A stretch of DNA of 64,000 bases from Archangium lipolyticum (GCF_024623785.1 NZ_JANKBZ010000002.1:620001-684000), one strand, 5' to 3'; positions 16,942 through 26,213 are shown, counted from the stretch's first letter. Made by a program: numbers and translations. Notes: generated by a model not told the origin, from the sequence alone.

Positions 16942-19227
16942 ATGGAAACCACACCCTTCAATGCCTGGAAGCTCGTCAGCCTCTCGCCACTGCCCGTGTG
17001 GGCGCTGGTGCTGCTGGGGGTGGGGGTGGCGCTCGGAGTGGGGCTGGCGGCGTGGGGAGTGAGGCGCGAGCCCTCACGGCTGCGGCGCTGGCCGTTGTGG
17101 CTCCTGCGCGCGGGCGCGGGCCTGGCGGCGCTCTTCTTCCTGCTGGAGCCCGGCATCCGCAACCTGCAGGTGGCGCGGATGAAGAACCGGGTGGCGGTGC
17201 TGGTGGACCGCTCGGCGTCGATGAACTTCCCGGTGGAGCCGGGGGGCATGACGCGCTCGGCGCAGGCGGCCGCCTTCCTGGAGCAGGCGGCGCCGGGGCT
17301 GGCGGCGTTGCAGGACCGGTACACGGTGGAGGTGTACGGCTTCGACCCGGAGCTGTCGCCCACGTCGGCCGAGGCGCTGGCGAAGGAGCCGGCGCGGGCG
17401 GGGACGTCGGACCTGCTGTCGGCGCTGCGCTCGGTGGGAGCGGGGGCACAGGGCTCGAAGAAGCTGGCGGGCGTGCTGATGGTGAGCGACGGCGCGGACA
17501 ACGTGGAGCTGGCGGGCGGGGCGGTGGGCCGTGCGCGCGCGGCGCTGGCGGACCTGGGCGTGCCGGTGTCGACGTTCCTCGTGGGCAAGGAGGCGTTGAA
17601 GGACCTGGCGGTGGAGCGGGTGAAGGTGGATGACTTCGCCTTCGTGCGCAACTCCATCACGGTGGAGGTGCAGGTGCACGGCCGGGGCTTCTCGGGGCAG
17701 GACGTGCCGGTGGTGCTGAAGCAGGAAGGCAAGGTGGTGGCGAGCAAGACGGTGCGCTTCGAGTCCTCGGACGACGTGAAGCCGGTGGGCTTCACGTTCA
17801 CGCCGGACCAGACGGGGCGCTTCGTCTACACGGTGAGCATGCCCGTGTACCCGGACGAGGCGGTGGGGGACAACAACACGCGCTCGTTCGTGCTGAAGGT
17901 GATTCGAGACCGCGTGCGCGTGCTGCTGGTGGTGGGCCGGCCCTCGTGGGACGAGCGCTTCCTGCGGGGCCTGTTGCGCCAGGATGCGAACGTGGACCTG
18001 GTGTCCTTCTACATCTTGAGGACGATGTCGGATGATCCGGGAGTGGTGAGCCAGGAGCGCGAGCTGTCGCTGATTCCCTTCCCGATGGAGGAGATCTTCG
18101 ACACGAAGCTGGACACGTTCGACGTCGTCATCTTCCAGAACTTTGGATACACGGACTCGTCGCTGTCGATTGCCCAGTACGAGCGCAACCTGGAGCGCTA
18201 CGTGCACAACGGCGGGGCGCTGGTGATGATTGGCGGGGACAGCGTGCTGGGCGAGGGCCGTGCGAACATGCCCACGCTGTACGAGTCGCTGCCGGTGGAG
18301 GGCGCGGGCCCGGCGAATCCGGAGGCCTTCAAGGTGCGGCTGACGCCCGAGGGCTTGAGGCACCCGGTGACGGCGATGGCCTCGGGAGGGGCGAGCACGG
18401 AGACGGCGTGGGCGGAGCTGCCGGCGATTCCGGGAGCGAACCTGACGAGGGCGAAACCGGGGGCGACGGTGCTGATGGACCATCCGTTCATGACGGTGGA
18501 CGGGAAGAACGCGCCACTGGTGGCGGTGTGGGACTACGGGCGGGGCCGGGCGATGGTGGTGGCCACGGACGCGAGCTGGTACTGGGCGTTCACGGCGCAC
18601 AAGGGGGGCTCGCCGAGCCGCACGTATGAACGGTTCTGGGGCAACGCGCTGCGCTGGCTGGTGAGAGACCCGGACCTGACGACGCTGAACGTGACGGCGG
18701 ATCCGCCCTCGGTGGAGCCCGGGAAGCCGGTGGGGGTGGTGGTGTCATCGAGGACGGCGGACTACCAGCCGGCGCAGGACGCGCAGGTGCGGGTGGAGCT
18801 GGTGTCGGTGGACACGCAGAAGCCGGTGGCGGTGCAGGTGGGGCAGACGGGGCCGGACGGGGTGGTGCGGCTGGAGTTCGCGCCGCCAGCGCCGGGCCCA
18901 TACAAACTGGTGGCGACGGCGAAGAAGGGCGAGACGGACCTGGGGAAGGGCGAGGACGCGGTGGCGGTGCGAGCGGTGGGCCCGGAGCTGTCGGACGCCT
19001 CGGTGAGGCCGGAGCTGATGGAGCAGATCGCGAAGTACACGAGCGGCAAGGCCTTCCGGCTGCCGATGAGTGGGCTACCGGATGACGTGCCGCTGCTGGA
19101 CCCACCGGTGGTGGAGGTGGGGCGGGCGAAGGACCGGCCGCTGTGGGATCGCTGGTACTACCTGGTGGCGCTGGTGGGGCTGCTGGGAACGGAGTGGTTC
19201 CTGCGCCGCCGTTTCGGGTACGTGTGA
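16942..19227 (+). CDS. Membrane protein with VWA-like and glutamine amidotransferase-like domains
   Basis: 761 residues. Two N-terminal membrane segments (20-40, 50-70) precede a von Willebrand A domain with an intact MIDAS, VLVDRSASM (Asp89, Ser91, Ser93), and VLMVSDGADNVEL. A beta-sandwich region and a GATase1-like fold follow (VRVLLVVGRPSWDERFLRG, ALVMIGGDSVLGEGR). A final membrane segment sits near the C-terminus (YLVALVGLLGTEWFL). It probably forms a membrane complex with the preceding DUF4159 protein. The substrate or partner is unknown. A REP-like palindrome follows the stop. Confidence 0.85.
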   Translation: METTPFNAWKLVSLSPLPVWALVLLGVGVALGVGLAAWGVRREPSRLRRWPLWLLRAGAGLAALFFLLEPGIRNLQVARMKNRVAVLVDRSASMNFPVEPGGMTRSAQAAAFLEQAAPGLAALQDRYTVEVYGFDPELSPTSAEALAKEPARAGTSDLLSALRSVGAGAQGSKKLAGVLMVSDGADNVELAGGAVGRARAALADLGVPVSTFLVGKEALKDLAVERVKVDDFAFVRNSITVEVQVHGRGFSGQDVPVVLKQEGKVVASKTVRFESSDDVKPVGFTFTPDQTGRFVYTVSMPVYPDEAVGDNNTRSFVLKVIRDRVRVLLVVGRPSWDERFLRGLLRQDANVDLVSFYILRTMSDDPGVVSQERELSLIPFPMEEIFDTKLDTFDVVIFQNFGYTDSSLSIAQYERNLERYVHNGGALVMIGGDSVLGEGRANMPTLYESLPVEGAGPANPEAFKVRLTPEGLRHPVTAMASGGASTETAWAELPAIPGANLTRAKPGATVLMDHPFMTVDGKNAPLVAVWDYGRGRAMVVATDASWYWAFTAHKGGSPSRTYERFWGNALRWLVRDPDLTTLNVTADPPSVEPGKPVGVVVSSRTADYQPAQDAQVRVELVSVDTQKPVAVQVGQTGPDGVVRLEFAPPAPGPYKLVATAKKGETDLGKGEDAVAVRAVGPELSDASVRPELMEQIAKYTSGKAFRLPMSGLPDDVPLLDPPVVEVGRAKDRPLWDRWYYLVALVGLLGTEWFLRRRFGYV

Positions 19228-19230
19228 ATC

Positions 19231-19270
19231 ACCCCTCTCCCTTCGGGAGAGGGACGGGGTGAGGGTATTG
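19231..19270. repeat. REP-like palindromic element, copy 2
   Basis: Core CCCTCTCCCttcGGGAGAGGG followed by ACGGGGTGAGGGTATTGG, beginning 4 bases after the stop of the VWA gene. It matches copies 1 and 3 apart from single-base changes. It may serve as the transcript end of the DUF4159/VWA pair. Confidence 0.85.
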
Positions 19271-19372
19271 GAAGAACGAGGGTTCGCCTCCCTCCCCACC
19301 ACGGTTCTTTGATTGACAGGTAGATTCCTCTTGTCCAATCCTGGGGTTTCACTTGCAGTCCCAGGAGTCATC

Positions 19373-19633
19373 ATGCTGCGTCGTCACCTGCTTGCGTTTG
19401 CTTTTGCTCTCGTCACGGTCACCACGGGCTGTGGTGGTGTCGAATCCGAGCAGGAGATTTCGTCCGAGAGTGCTTCTCCTCAAAGCGAAGCCCTTGCCAC
19501 CTCGTGCGAGTCCATGAACTACACCTTCTGCCGCGTGGAAGGTTCTGAGACCACGTGTGTCTTCAACAATGGCACGCCTGGGCTCTGCCAGTGCTCGAGC
19601 CGTCGCTGGGCGTGTGGGGCGGACATGTGGTAG
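19373..19633 (+). CDS. Small cysteine-rich lipoprotein
   Basis: 86 residues from the ATG at 19373 with an AGGAG ribosome site at 19363. The lipobox is TVTTGCG. The mature peptide has six further cysteines (SCESMNYTFC, TTCVFNN, LCQC, RWAC), which suggests a small disulfide-stabilised module. No family is recognised. A TTGACA at 19313 could be a -35 element, but no good -10 follows. Confidence 0.75.
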   Translation: MLRRHLLAFAFALVTVTTGCGGVESEQEISSESASPQSEALATSCESMNYTFCRVEGSETTCVFNNGTPGLCQCSSRRWACGADMW

Positions 19634-19646
19634 GCAGGGAGTGGCT

Positions 19647-19679
19647 GGGACGGCGTGCGGTTCGACCCGCTGCCGTCCC
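19647..19679. terminator. Hairpin between convergent genes
   Basis: GGGACGGC (19647-19654) pairs perfectly with GCCGTCCC (19672-19679), with a further GCGG/CCGC helix around a TTCGA-type loop. It sits in the 52 bases between two convergent stops, so it can end both transcripts. No U-tract follows. Confidence 0.6.
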
Positions 19680-19685
19680 GGCGAA

Positions 19686-20486
19686 TCACCACCGCTCGTC
19701 TCCGCTGTGGTGAACCCAGTCGTTTTTCTTCACGCGCGTGTAGACCCAGAATTTATTGGTTCGACGCATCTCATCGTGGCTCAGTCCCCAGATGGCCGCG
19801 ACGATGCCGCCCTTGATGGGTCCCTGGTCGTTGACTTCGAGGACGATCCGGAAATGGTCGTCACTCCGCGAGGTCTGCGTTCGGATCTGCACGTATCTGC
19901 CACCCGCCAGGGGATGCGGTAGCTCGCGCAGAACGGCTGGCTGGTTGACAGGATGATTCATGATGTTCTTGGAGGCCCTGCTCTTGGGGTTGGCCTGGGT
20001 CGCCGCATCGATGTACTCCTGCTCCCAATGGCGGGATTTGGTCTCGAGCGGAGTTTCCTGCTTGAGCGCCAGGGTCGAAGCGGGTTTGGCTTTTGGCTTT
20101 TTCTCCGGCTGAGGCTTGCCGAACATGCGCACCAGCTCGTTCAGGCCCTCATCGCTCTCGCTATCACTCTCGTTCTCGCTCTCACTCTCGCTGTGGCTCC
20201 TGCCCTTGGGTCCGGGGGAGGTCGTGTTCTTGGGCTTGGGCGGAGGGCCCTTGGGAGTCGCCTCCCGCTTGAGGGCCTTGAGCTTTGTTTCGAGCTCCTT
20301 GTACCCGGTTTCGGGGATCTTCTTCGCGGTGAGCGCATCGAGCTTCTCGAGGAGCTTCTCGTTCGAAGCCTTCTCGAGCAGCGCCCGAACCTCGCTCTCC
20401 AACGTGATCAGGTTTTTTTCCGCCTCCGTGTAGCGGAATCGACCCTTGACGAACCACCAGACCAGACGCTCGAATTGAAGTGGCAT
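19686..20486 (-). CDS. Hypothetical protein with acidic Ser/Glu low-complexity segment
   Basis: 266 residues from the ATG at 20486. An N-terminal helical, Lys/Glu-rich region (LESEVRALLEKASNEKLLEKL) precedes a Pro/Lys linker and an acidic run (SHSESESENESDSESDEG). The C-terminal domain of about 90 residues has well-mixed composition (RYVQIRTQTSRSDDHFRIV, then AAIWGLSHDEM and a Trp-rich end). Base composition is lower in GC than its neighbours and includes a T7 run, hinting at transfer. The architecture of a variable linker followed by a compact C-terminal domain recalls secreted or polymorphic effectors. That is inference, since no signal or toxin motif is recognised. Confidence 0.65.
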   Translation of the reverse strand: MPLQFERLVWWFVKGRFRYTEAEKNLITLESEVRALLEKASNEKLLEKLDALTAKKIPETGYKELETKLKALKREATPKGPPPKPKNTTSPGPKGRSHSESESENESDSESDEGLNELVRMFGKPQPEKKPKAKPASTLALKQETPLETKSRHWEQEYIDAATQANPKSRASKNIMNHPVNQPAVLRELPHPLAGGRYVQIRTQTSRSDDHFRIVLEVNDQGPIKGGIVAAIWGLSHDEMRRTNKFWVYTRVKKNDWVHHSGDERW

Positions 20487-20666
20487 TGGAATCACCCGTG
20501 AGCGGCGCGGGCCAAGGGCGTGGACGTCGCGCAGCACTGGCGATCCGCGCGACCGGGCGCTTGCTGCTCCAGCAACCAGCTCGGGCATTATGGGGTTTGC
20601 CGTGTTTTCCCGTCAATACAGGGTGTCGGGAAACAGGGAGCACACCACCCAGGTGGGCCCGTGGAG

Positions 20667-21812
20667 CTACGGGTCACTCCGGGTGTTCGCGGTGGCTCTC
20701 GTGCGCAGGAACGCCGCCACCCGCTCGGACGCATTGCGGCGGATGTTCATGTAGAAGAGTTGGAACTCCACGGGATGGTAGTTGCCCGCGCCCAGCGTGT
20801 GGTCGAGCAGCCGGCTCATGAAGTCGCGCTGCAGGTCTTCGCCGAGGAGGACCTCCAGCTTCCCCTCCTTGCATTGCGCACCGGTGAGTCCTGGCATCAC
20901 CCGGGGTGGGGTCGCTTCGAGGAACACGGCTCCTTCGTTTCTCTCCCGTGGGGCCGGTTCCGTGTCGTGCCGCCAGGTCAGGGGATTCACGCAGAGGGAG
21001 GGACCCGACGCGGCGGTCGTGTCCGTCACGGGCTCCCGCACCTGGATGCGCTCCGTGTAGCCAGCGCCGCGTGCGTTCCAGCTGATGAGACAGCCGGTCT
21101 GCTCGGGCGACGTGCAAATGGGAATGTCGGGAAGGCTCTGCCGGAGCGCACCCTCTGGCATGGGAATCCCAATGAGATACGCGGCGACGAGCTGGTGCCG
21201 CAGTGGAGTCCCGCTCACGGCTTCACGGAGGAGGCGCCTGGCATGCACGGTCCCCTGGCTGTGTGATGCGAGGATGAAGGGCCGTCCGTGATTGTATTTC
21301 TCCCGCCAGTGGCGGAACGCCGCGGCGACGTCCTGATATGCGAGGTCCACCGCGGCCTGGCTCTCCTCAACCTGTCCGGTGAGGGCGGTGATGTTCGCCT
21401 GCCGGTAGCGAGGCGCGTAGATGGCGCAACAGGCATTGAAGGCGCTCGCTTGAACGAGCGTCGCCACCCGGTCGGTCGCCGCATTGAGGGAGGTGTCATC
21501 GATGGGGCCATTCCACTCGCCGCCGACATAGGTGGTGGGATGGACGTAGAAGACGTCCACGAGCGCCTGGGATTGATCGAGCCCCGGGCTCGACGGCGGG
21601 AGCGTGTCCGCGAGATCGTGGAGCTCGGGAAGTGCGCTCCAGGCGGAGGCCTGGCTGTAGTCGGGCGGAGCGGGGCGGCGTGCTTCGCTGAACGGAGTGC
21701 TGGGGGTGATCGACCAGAAGAAGATGGACGCGAAGTTCATCACCAGCAGCACACCCAGCAGGGTGCATGCCGAGAGCGTGGCGATGATGAAGATCCTGAA
21801 CCTGTTCCGCAT
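20667..21812 (-). CDS. DUF3089 family alpha/beta hydrolase
   Basis: 381 residues from the ATG at 21812. A membrane or signal segment (about 7-33, FIIATLSACTLLGVLLVMNF) precedes an alpha/beta-hydrolase domain. The family marker VFYVHPTTYVGGEWNGP and the nucleophile elbow ASHSQGTVHARRLL (Ser in HSQG) are present. DUF3089 proteins are predicted serine hydrolases of unknown substrate, here probably facing the periplasm. The 180 bases downstream (20487-20666) separate it from the acidic protein gene, and I see no feature there. Confidence 0.83.
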   Translation of the reverse strand: MRNRFRIFIIATLSACTLLGVLLVMNFASIFFWSITPSTPFSEARRPAPPDYSQASAWSALPELHDLADTLPPSSPGLDQSQALVDVFYVHPTTYVGGEWNGPIDDTSLNAATDRVATLVQASAFNACCAIYAPRYRQANITALTGQVEESQAAVDLAYQDVAAAFRHWREKYNHGRPFILASHSQGTVHARRLLREAVSGTPLRHQLVAAYLIGIPMPEGALRQSLPDIPICTSPEQTGCLISWNARGAGYTERIQVREPVTDTTAASGPSLCVNPLTWRHDTEPAPRERNEGAVFLEATPPRVMPGLTGAQCKEGKLEVLLGEDLQRDFMSRLLDHTLGAGNYHPVEFQLFYMNIRRNASERVAAFLRTRATANTRSDP

Positions 21813-21883
21813 TGGGGGACGATAGGGAGGCTGGACGGAGCCTGTCAAAGCCACGGGAGGGTTGCCTGCCCAACCGCTGTGCG

Positions 21884-23905
21884 TCAGTCCGTGCTGACCT
21901 CTTCGGACACGCCCGGCCGCTTGCAGCCGGGCTTCATGCAGAGCTCCACCGCGACCCGGGACTTGGGGAGCTGAAGTCCAAGTGCCGCGGGCGAGAGGTG
22001 GAGAAGCACCGACGGGTGTTCGCACCTCACTCCGATCTGGAGCTGCTCCGGGTCTTCGTAGGCGCCAGCGTATCCACCGAGCTTGACGGCACGGGGCGCC
22101 AGTAACCCGTTCTGCTCGAGGAACATGCGGTAGCGCTTCTCGTCGAAGCCCTTCTTCACGAGCGTCCGTGCCTCGTGGACATCGGGATAATCCACGAAGT
22201 GCACGGGCGCTTTCGTCTTCCCGGGCGCGCCTGCTTCCACGAGGACCTGAAGCTTGTCGGGCGTGGGCTCCTCGCGAGCACACGCCTCGCACTCGTAGAT
22301 GCGGACCGTCCGAGCGCCGAGGGTCTTGCCCAGCTTGGGGATGCGCAGCTCCGCTTTCGGAGCGATGGACGCGCCGCACTCCGGGCAGCGCACCTTGGGC
22401 GTCTTCACCCGGTGGAATTCGAGCGCCCAGGCTTCACGGCCCTCGATGCCTCGCGGCGCTGCCACCTTCTCCTCGCGGAAGCGGGTGAGACCCGCCGGAA
22501 GCCCCGCCTTCACGACCTCTTTCAGCGCGCGCTCGAGCTCCTCATCGGGGAGGGGCCACAGCTGCAACTTTCGTCCATCCTCCTTCCATGCGAGCACGTG
22601 CTGGGCGAGCCAGACGAGTCCCTCGGGAGCCGGCTTCTTCGCGTTCGCCTCCGCCGCTCGTCGAAGGAGCGAGGAGAGGGCCTCCGCGAGGCTTCGACGC
22701 TCCACCCACCGGATGGCATCCAGCCAGCGGCCGAGCCCGGCGCTGGAGGCGAGCCCGTTCTTCTCCGCCTGAGCGAGCAGCGCGCGCTTGCGGTTCGCGG
22801 GCACGCGCTCGGGCGCCATGCGAAGGACGGCTCGGAGCTCCCACTCCTCGGTCCCCACCGGCGCCTTGCCCGCCACCGCGAGCAGGACGTTCATCCGGGG
22901 TCCGAGGGTCGCGACATACCCGCGTTTCTCGCCCGCCGCGGCAGCCGCGGTGAACCAACCGGGCTGGGTGCGCTTCACGTCTCGGAGCGTCTCGAGGGTG
23001 TCTCGCCGTTCGGCCACGAGCCTCTCGATCGTCGGGCGGTCCGCATCCAGCGCCCGCTCCATCGCGTAATCCACCCACTCGAGAAGGTCCTTGCTGCGAC
23101 CCAGCGGAAACTTCCGGGGCCAGCTCGAGACGTCCTCGAAGAGCCTCTTGCGCCGTTCGAGCTCCTCGGGCGCGAGCAAGGTGATGCCCACGTCACGGAG
23201 AATCCCGGGAGCCCCCAGCGCCTGCTTCGCGTTCTGGGGATGCAGCTCGGCGAAGCCCTCGAAGCTGTCTTCCGCGTTGGGATGGAGCCCGAGCTCGCGG
23301 AGCCGTCTTCTTGCGGAGGAGAGTGCCTCTTTCCAGTTCGGGGGAAGCGCATCCGTGAGAAGGGGCTCCTTGAAGTTTCGTCCACAGGAACCGCAGCGCG
23401 TGGCCGTCCGCTGGACCGGCGCGCCGCAGCCGCACACGAGCCCCCGTTCAGCGGGGGCCTTCGCTGGCGCGGTCTCGAGCTTCTTCGCCTCCTCGCGCAG
23501 CCCCTTCTGGATGAAGCGATAGTCGGCCTGGACGTGCCTGGCCTCGGGCTCCGCCTCGACGAACTTCTTCCGCTTGCCGTCCCACACCTGACACAGGAAG
23601 GCATTCCCCTCCAGGGGGAAGCGGGCCCACTCCGCGTGCGCACCTTTCGCCGCCGCCGCCGAGGCGAGGCCCGCGACCTGTGCGGCAATGGAATCGATGT
23701 CGCTCGCCGCCACCACGCCTTGCAGCTCCACGAACCAGTCGCTCGAGGCGGCCACCTCGAACGCGGGCCGCTCCTTGAGTGCTTCGAGGATCTCCTCGAC
23801 GGACTGCCCATCCCCGAGCTTCAGCTTCGGCCACGCTTTGCGCGCCGAGCGCCCAGGCGTGGTGAAGTTCAGCCGCGCCGCGATTCCTTCGTACTGCTTC
23901 CCCAT
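21884..23905 (-). CDS. Large zinc-ribbon protein of unknown function
   Basis: 673 residues from the ATG at 23905 (MGKQYEGIAARLNF). Two putative zinc ribbons are visible: CGCGAPV...CGSCG around residues 175-195, and CPECG...CEACA around 525-565. The rest is helical and rich in Arg/Glu/Leu, with no catalytic motif I recognise. The N-terminal 150 residues look like a separate alpha/beta domain. There is no signal peptide. It stands alone, divergent from the FAD monooxygenase across 145 bases. A nucleic-acid or protein-interaction role is a guess from the ribbons. Confidence 0.72.
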   Translation of the reverse strand: MGKQYEGIAARLNFTTPGRSARKAWPKLKLGDGQSVEEILEALKERPAFEVAASSDWFVELQGVVAASDIDSIAAQVAGLASAAAAKGAHAEWARFPLEGNAFLCQVWDGKRKKFVEAEPEARHVQADYRFIQKGLREEAKKLETAPAKAPAERGLVCGCGAPVQRTATRCGSCGRNFKEPLLTDALPPNWKEALSSARRRLRELGLHPNAEDSFEGFAELHPQNAKQALGAPGILRDVGITLLAPEELERRKRLFEDVSSWPRKFPLGRSKDLLEWVDYAMERALDADRPTIERLVAERRDTLETLRDVKRTQPGWFTAAAAAGEKRGYVATLGPRMNVLLAVAGKAPVGTEEWELRAVLRMAPERVPANRKRALLAQAEKNGLASSAGLGRWLDAIRWVERRSLAEALSSLLRRAAEANAKKPAPEGLVWLAQHVLAWKEDGRKLQLWPLPDEELERALKEVVKAGLPAGLTRFREEKVAAPRGIEGREAWALEFHRVKTPKVRCPECGASIAPKAELRIPKLGKTLGARTVRIYECEACAREEPTPDKLQVLVEAGAPGKTKAPVHFVDYPDVHEARTLVKKGFDEKRYRMFLEQNGLLAPRAVKLGGYAGAYEDPEQLQIGVRCEHPSVLLHLSPAALGLQLPKSRVAVELCMKPGCKRPGVSEEVSTD

Positions 23906-24050
23906 GGCCCCTCCAGAGCAGCGGTACCCTAGCGGAATACAGCTCGAGTGCGCAGGCAGGTCGACGTCCAGGTGATACCGTGGCCGCCAGTCACCCAGAC
24001 GCCTCGTACCAGGTGAGGGGCGCACGCCCTGCTTTCAGGAGACAGCCAGG

Positions 24051-25175
24051 ATGGCCCGTGTGAACAAGGTGTTGATTGTCGGTGGTGGGATTGGAGGCTT
24101 GTCGTTGGCTTCGGGCCTGCGCAACCGGGGCATCGAGGTCGAGCTCGTGGAGGTCAAGAAGGAGTGGACCGTCTACGGCGTTGGCATCATCCAGCAATGC
24201 AACGTCATCCGGGCCATGGCCCAGCTGGGTCTGGTCGACCGCATTCTCGAAGCGGGATTCGCGTACGAGAACATGGGCCTCTACACGGCGGCGGGCGAGC
24301 TTCTGCGGATGTTGCCCGGGGCGCGTGCGGCGGGGCCGGAGTACCCGGCCAACCTGGGCATCTCCCGGCTGGCGCTCCATCAAGTGCTCAGCACCACCGC
24401 GGTGGAGAAGGGCACCACCATCCGCTTGGGCCTCACGGTGGAGCACCTCGAGCAGGACCCCGACGGCGTGGAGGTCCTGTTCACCGATGGCACGCGGGGC
24501 CGGTATGACCTCGTCGTGGGTGCCGACGGGCTCTACTCCAAGGTCCGGAGCATGGTCTTCGGGAAGGAGCTGAAGCCGCGCTTCACGGGACAGTCGGTCT
24601 TCCGTCACAACTTCCCGCGCCCACCCGAGGTCGACCATCTGGTGGTCTGCTACGGGAAGAATCACAACGCCGGGCTCTGTCCCTTGTCCAAGGACCTGAT
24701 GTACATGTTCTTGACATCCTCGGAGCCGGGCAACCCGAGGATGCCGGAGGACCAGCTCGCGGAGCTCATGAGGGAGCGCCTGATGGAGTTCGGCGGGCTC
24801 CTCGGCCGGTTGCGAGAGCAGATCACCGACCCGAAGCAGGTGGTCTACAAGCCCATGGAGGTGATCTTCGTTCCCGAGCCCTGGTACCGGGGCAGGGTGG
24901 TGCTGATGGGCGATGCGGCCCATGCGATGACGCCGCACCTCTCGCAGGGGGCGGGCATGGCCGTCGAGGACGCGGTGGTGCTCTCGGAGCTGCTCGCGGA
25001 GGTCGCTCCGGTGGAGGCGCTCCTGTCCCGATTCATGCAACGGCGCTACGAGCGCTGCAAGTTCATCGTCGAGAGCTCGATCCAGATCGGCGACTGGGAG
25101 ATGCAGGGGGCGCCCCAGACCGACCGCTCCGCGCTCGTGAAGAAGATGATGGAAGTCACGGCCCAACCCATCTGA
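24051..25175 (+). CDS. FAD-dependent aromatic-ring hydroxylase family monooxygenase
   Basis: 374 residues, the usual length for single-component flavin hydroxylases (PHBH fold). It has the FAD loop VLIVGGGIGGLSLASGL at residues 7-23, the VVGADGLYSKVR (DG) motif and the ribose-binding GDAAHAMTPHLSQGAGM (GD) motif. The AGGAGAC site at 24037 supports the ATG at 24051. It should use NAD(P)H and O2 to hydroxylate an aromatic or similar compound; the substrate is unknown. No reductase or ring-cleavage gene is adjacent. Confidence 0.9.
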   Translation: MARVNKVLIVGGGIGGLSLASGLRNRGIEVELVEVKKEWTVYGVGIIQQCNVIRAMAQLGLVDRILEAGFAYENMGLYTAAGELLRMLPGARAAGPEYPANLGISRLALHQVLSTTAVEKGTTIRLGLTVEHLEQDPDGVEVLFTDGTRGRYDLVVGADGLYSKVRSMVFGKELKPRFTGQSVFRHNFPRPPEVDHLVVCYGKNHNAGLCPLSKDLMYMFLTSSEPGNPRMPEDQLAELMRERLMEFGGLLGRLREQITDPKQVVYKPMEVIFVPEPWYRGRVVLMGDAAHAMTPHLSQGAGMAVEDAVVLSELLAEVAPVEALLSRFMQRRYERCKFIVESSIQIGDWEMQGAPQTDRSALVKKMMEVTAQPI

Positions 25176-25197
25176 ACAGCGGTCTGGAAAGGCGTTT

Positions 25198-25266
25198 CCA
25201 ATGGCAGCGCCCCTTCCCCCCGCCGGACAATTCGCCATTGACAGACCTCGTCATGACTGCCAATGG
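25198..25266. promoter_or_regulatory. Cluster of three related half-sites upstream of the secreted hydrolase
   Basis: CCAATGGCAG (25198), CCATTGACAG (25235) and an inverted CTGCCAATGG (25257). The last two face each other over 12 bases with a single mismatched pair. The cluster ends 54 bases before the ATG of the hydrolase, consistent with an operator for an unlinked regulator. Confidence 0.45.
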
Positions 25267-25319
25267 ACCGCTACCAGCAGATGGGAGCGATTGCGCTCTC
25301 CTCGGGGAAGGACAACCAG

Positions 25320-26213
25320 ATGAATCGCACGAGAATCGGGTCATGGATGATGGGGATTGCCGCTGCCGTGCTCCTGGTGGGAGCCACTTCAGCCAGGGCA
25401 CAGGTCTCCATTCGAGATGTCTGGGTCGAGCAGGAGGGACTCTCGTTCCACGGCGTGTACTGGAACCACGGCAAGCAGAAGACAATCATCTACATCCCCG
25501 GATACGGCAACCCGGGCAGCACCGGGGATTCCATCTTCCACCGGGAGATCTTCGCGAATTACGCCGTTCTCTCCATCGACCCCCTCAACCAGGGGCTGTC
25601 GGACCATGCCACCAGGACCGACCTCGTCGGCCTGATGAACAAGGTCATTCTCGCCTTCATGAAGCAGGAGGGGATCCACAAAGCATACCTCGCGGGCCAC
25701 TCGGTCGGAGCGCTGCAGGTACTGGCCTTCCAGAAGGCTCATCCCAACCGGGTGCTCAACAAGGTGGTGCTCCTCGATGATGGACAGATCTCGCTCGGCG
25801 AGGTTCCGTCCATCCAGTTCCTCCCGGACAACGCCTTCGGCCTGCCCGCCGGACCCTACAGCGTGATCGACCTCGAGACCTTGTTCTTCGATCCGGTCTC
25901 CTCGGGCATGACGTACGACGAGTACATCACCGGGCTCACCGCCTATACCTACTTCGATGTGACGGAGACGTGGCCCGCGGTGCGGAAGGCGCTGCTCATC
26001 ACCCGTGACTTCAGCCTGCCCACGATTCCGCTTTCCCTGGGCGTCGACACAAGTGCCGCCGATTCGGCCTTCGAACAGGCCGCGATGGCGTTCGAGAGCA
26101 ACGTCCGGCATGGGCGCTGGGTCGAGCTCTCCGGGTCGACCCACAACATGTGGCGGGAACCGGCCTCGGCTGATGCCGCTGCCGCGCACATCGCCAGTTT
26201 CCTCTGCCCGTAG
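25320..26213 (+). CDS. Secreted alpha/beta hydrolase
   Basis: 297 residues from the ATG at 25320 with a GGAAGGAC site; a longer in-frame start at 25263 would hide the signal peptide. The signal peptide is MMGIAAAVLLVGATSARAQ. The alpha/beta-hydrolase core has the oxyanion-region IYIPGYGNPGS and the nucleophile elbow AGHSVGALQ. The late histidine is probably in SGSTHNMW. An esterase, lipase or lactonase acting outside the cytoplasm is likely; the substrate is unknown. Base composition is slightly less GC-biased than the rest. Confidence 0.82.
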   Translation: MNRTRIGSWMMGIAAAVLLVGATSARAQVSIRDVWVEQEGLSFHGVYWNHGKQKTIIYIPGYGNPGSTGDSIFHREIFANYAVLSIDPLNQGLSDHATRTDLVGLMNKVILAFMKQEGIHKAYLAGHSVGALQVLAFQKAHPNRVLNKVVLLDDGQISLGEVPSIQFLPDNAFGLPAGPYSVIDLETLFFDPVSSGMTYDEYITGLTAYTYFDVTETWPAVRKALLITRDFSLPTIPLSLGVDTSAADSAFEQAAMAFESNVRHGRWVELSGSTHNMWREPASADAAAAHIASFLCP

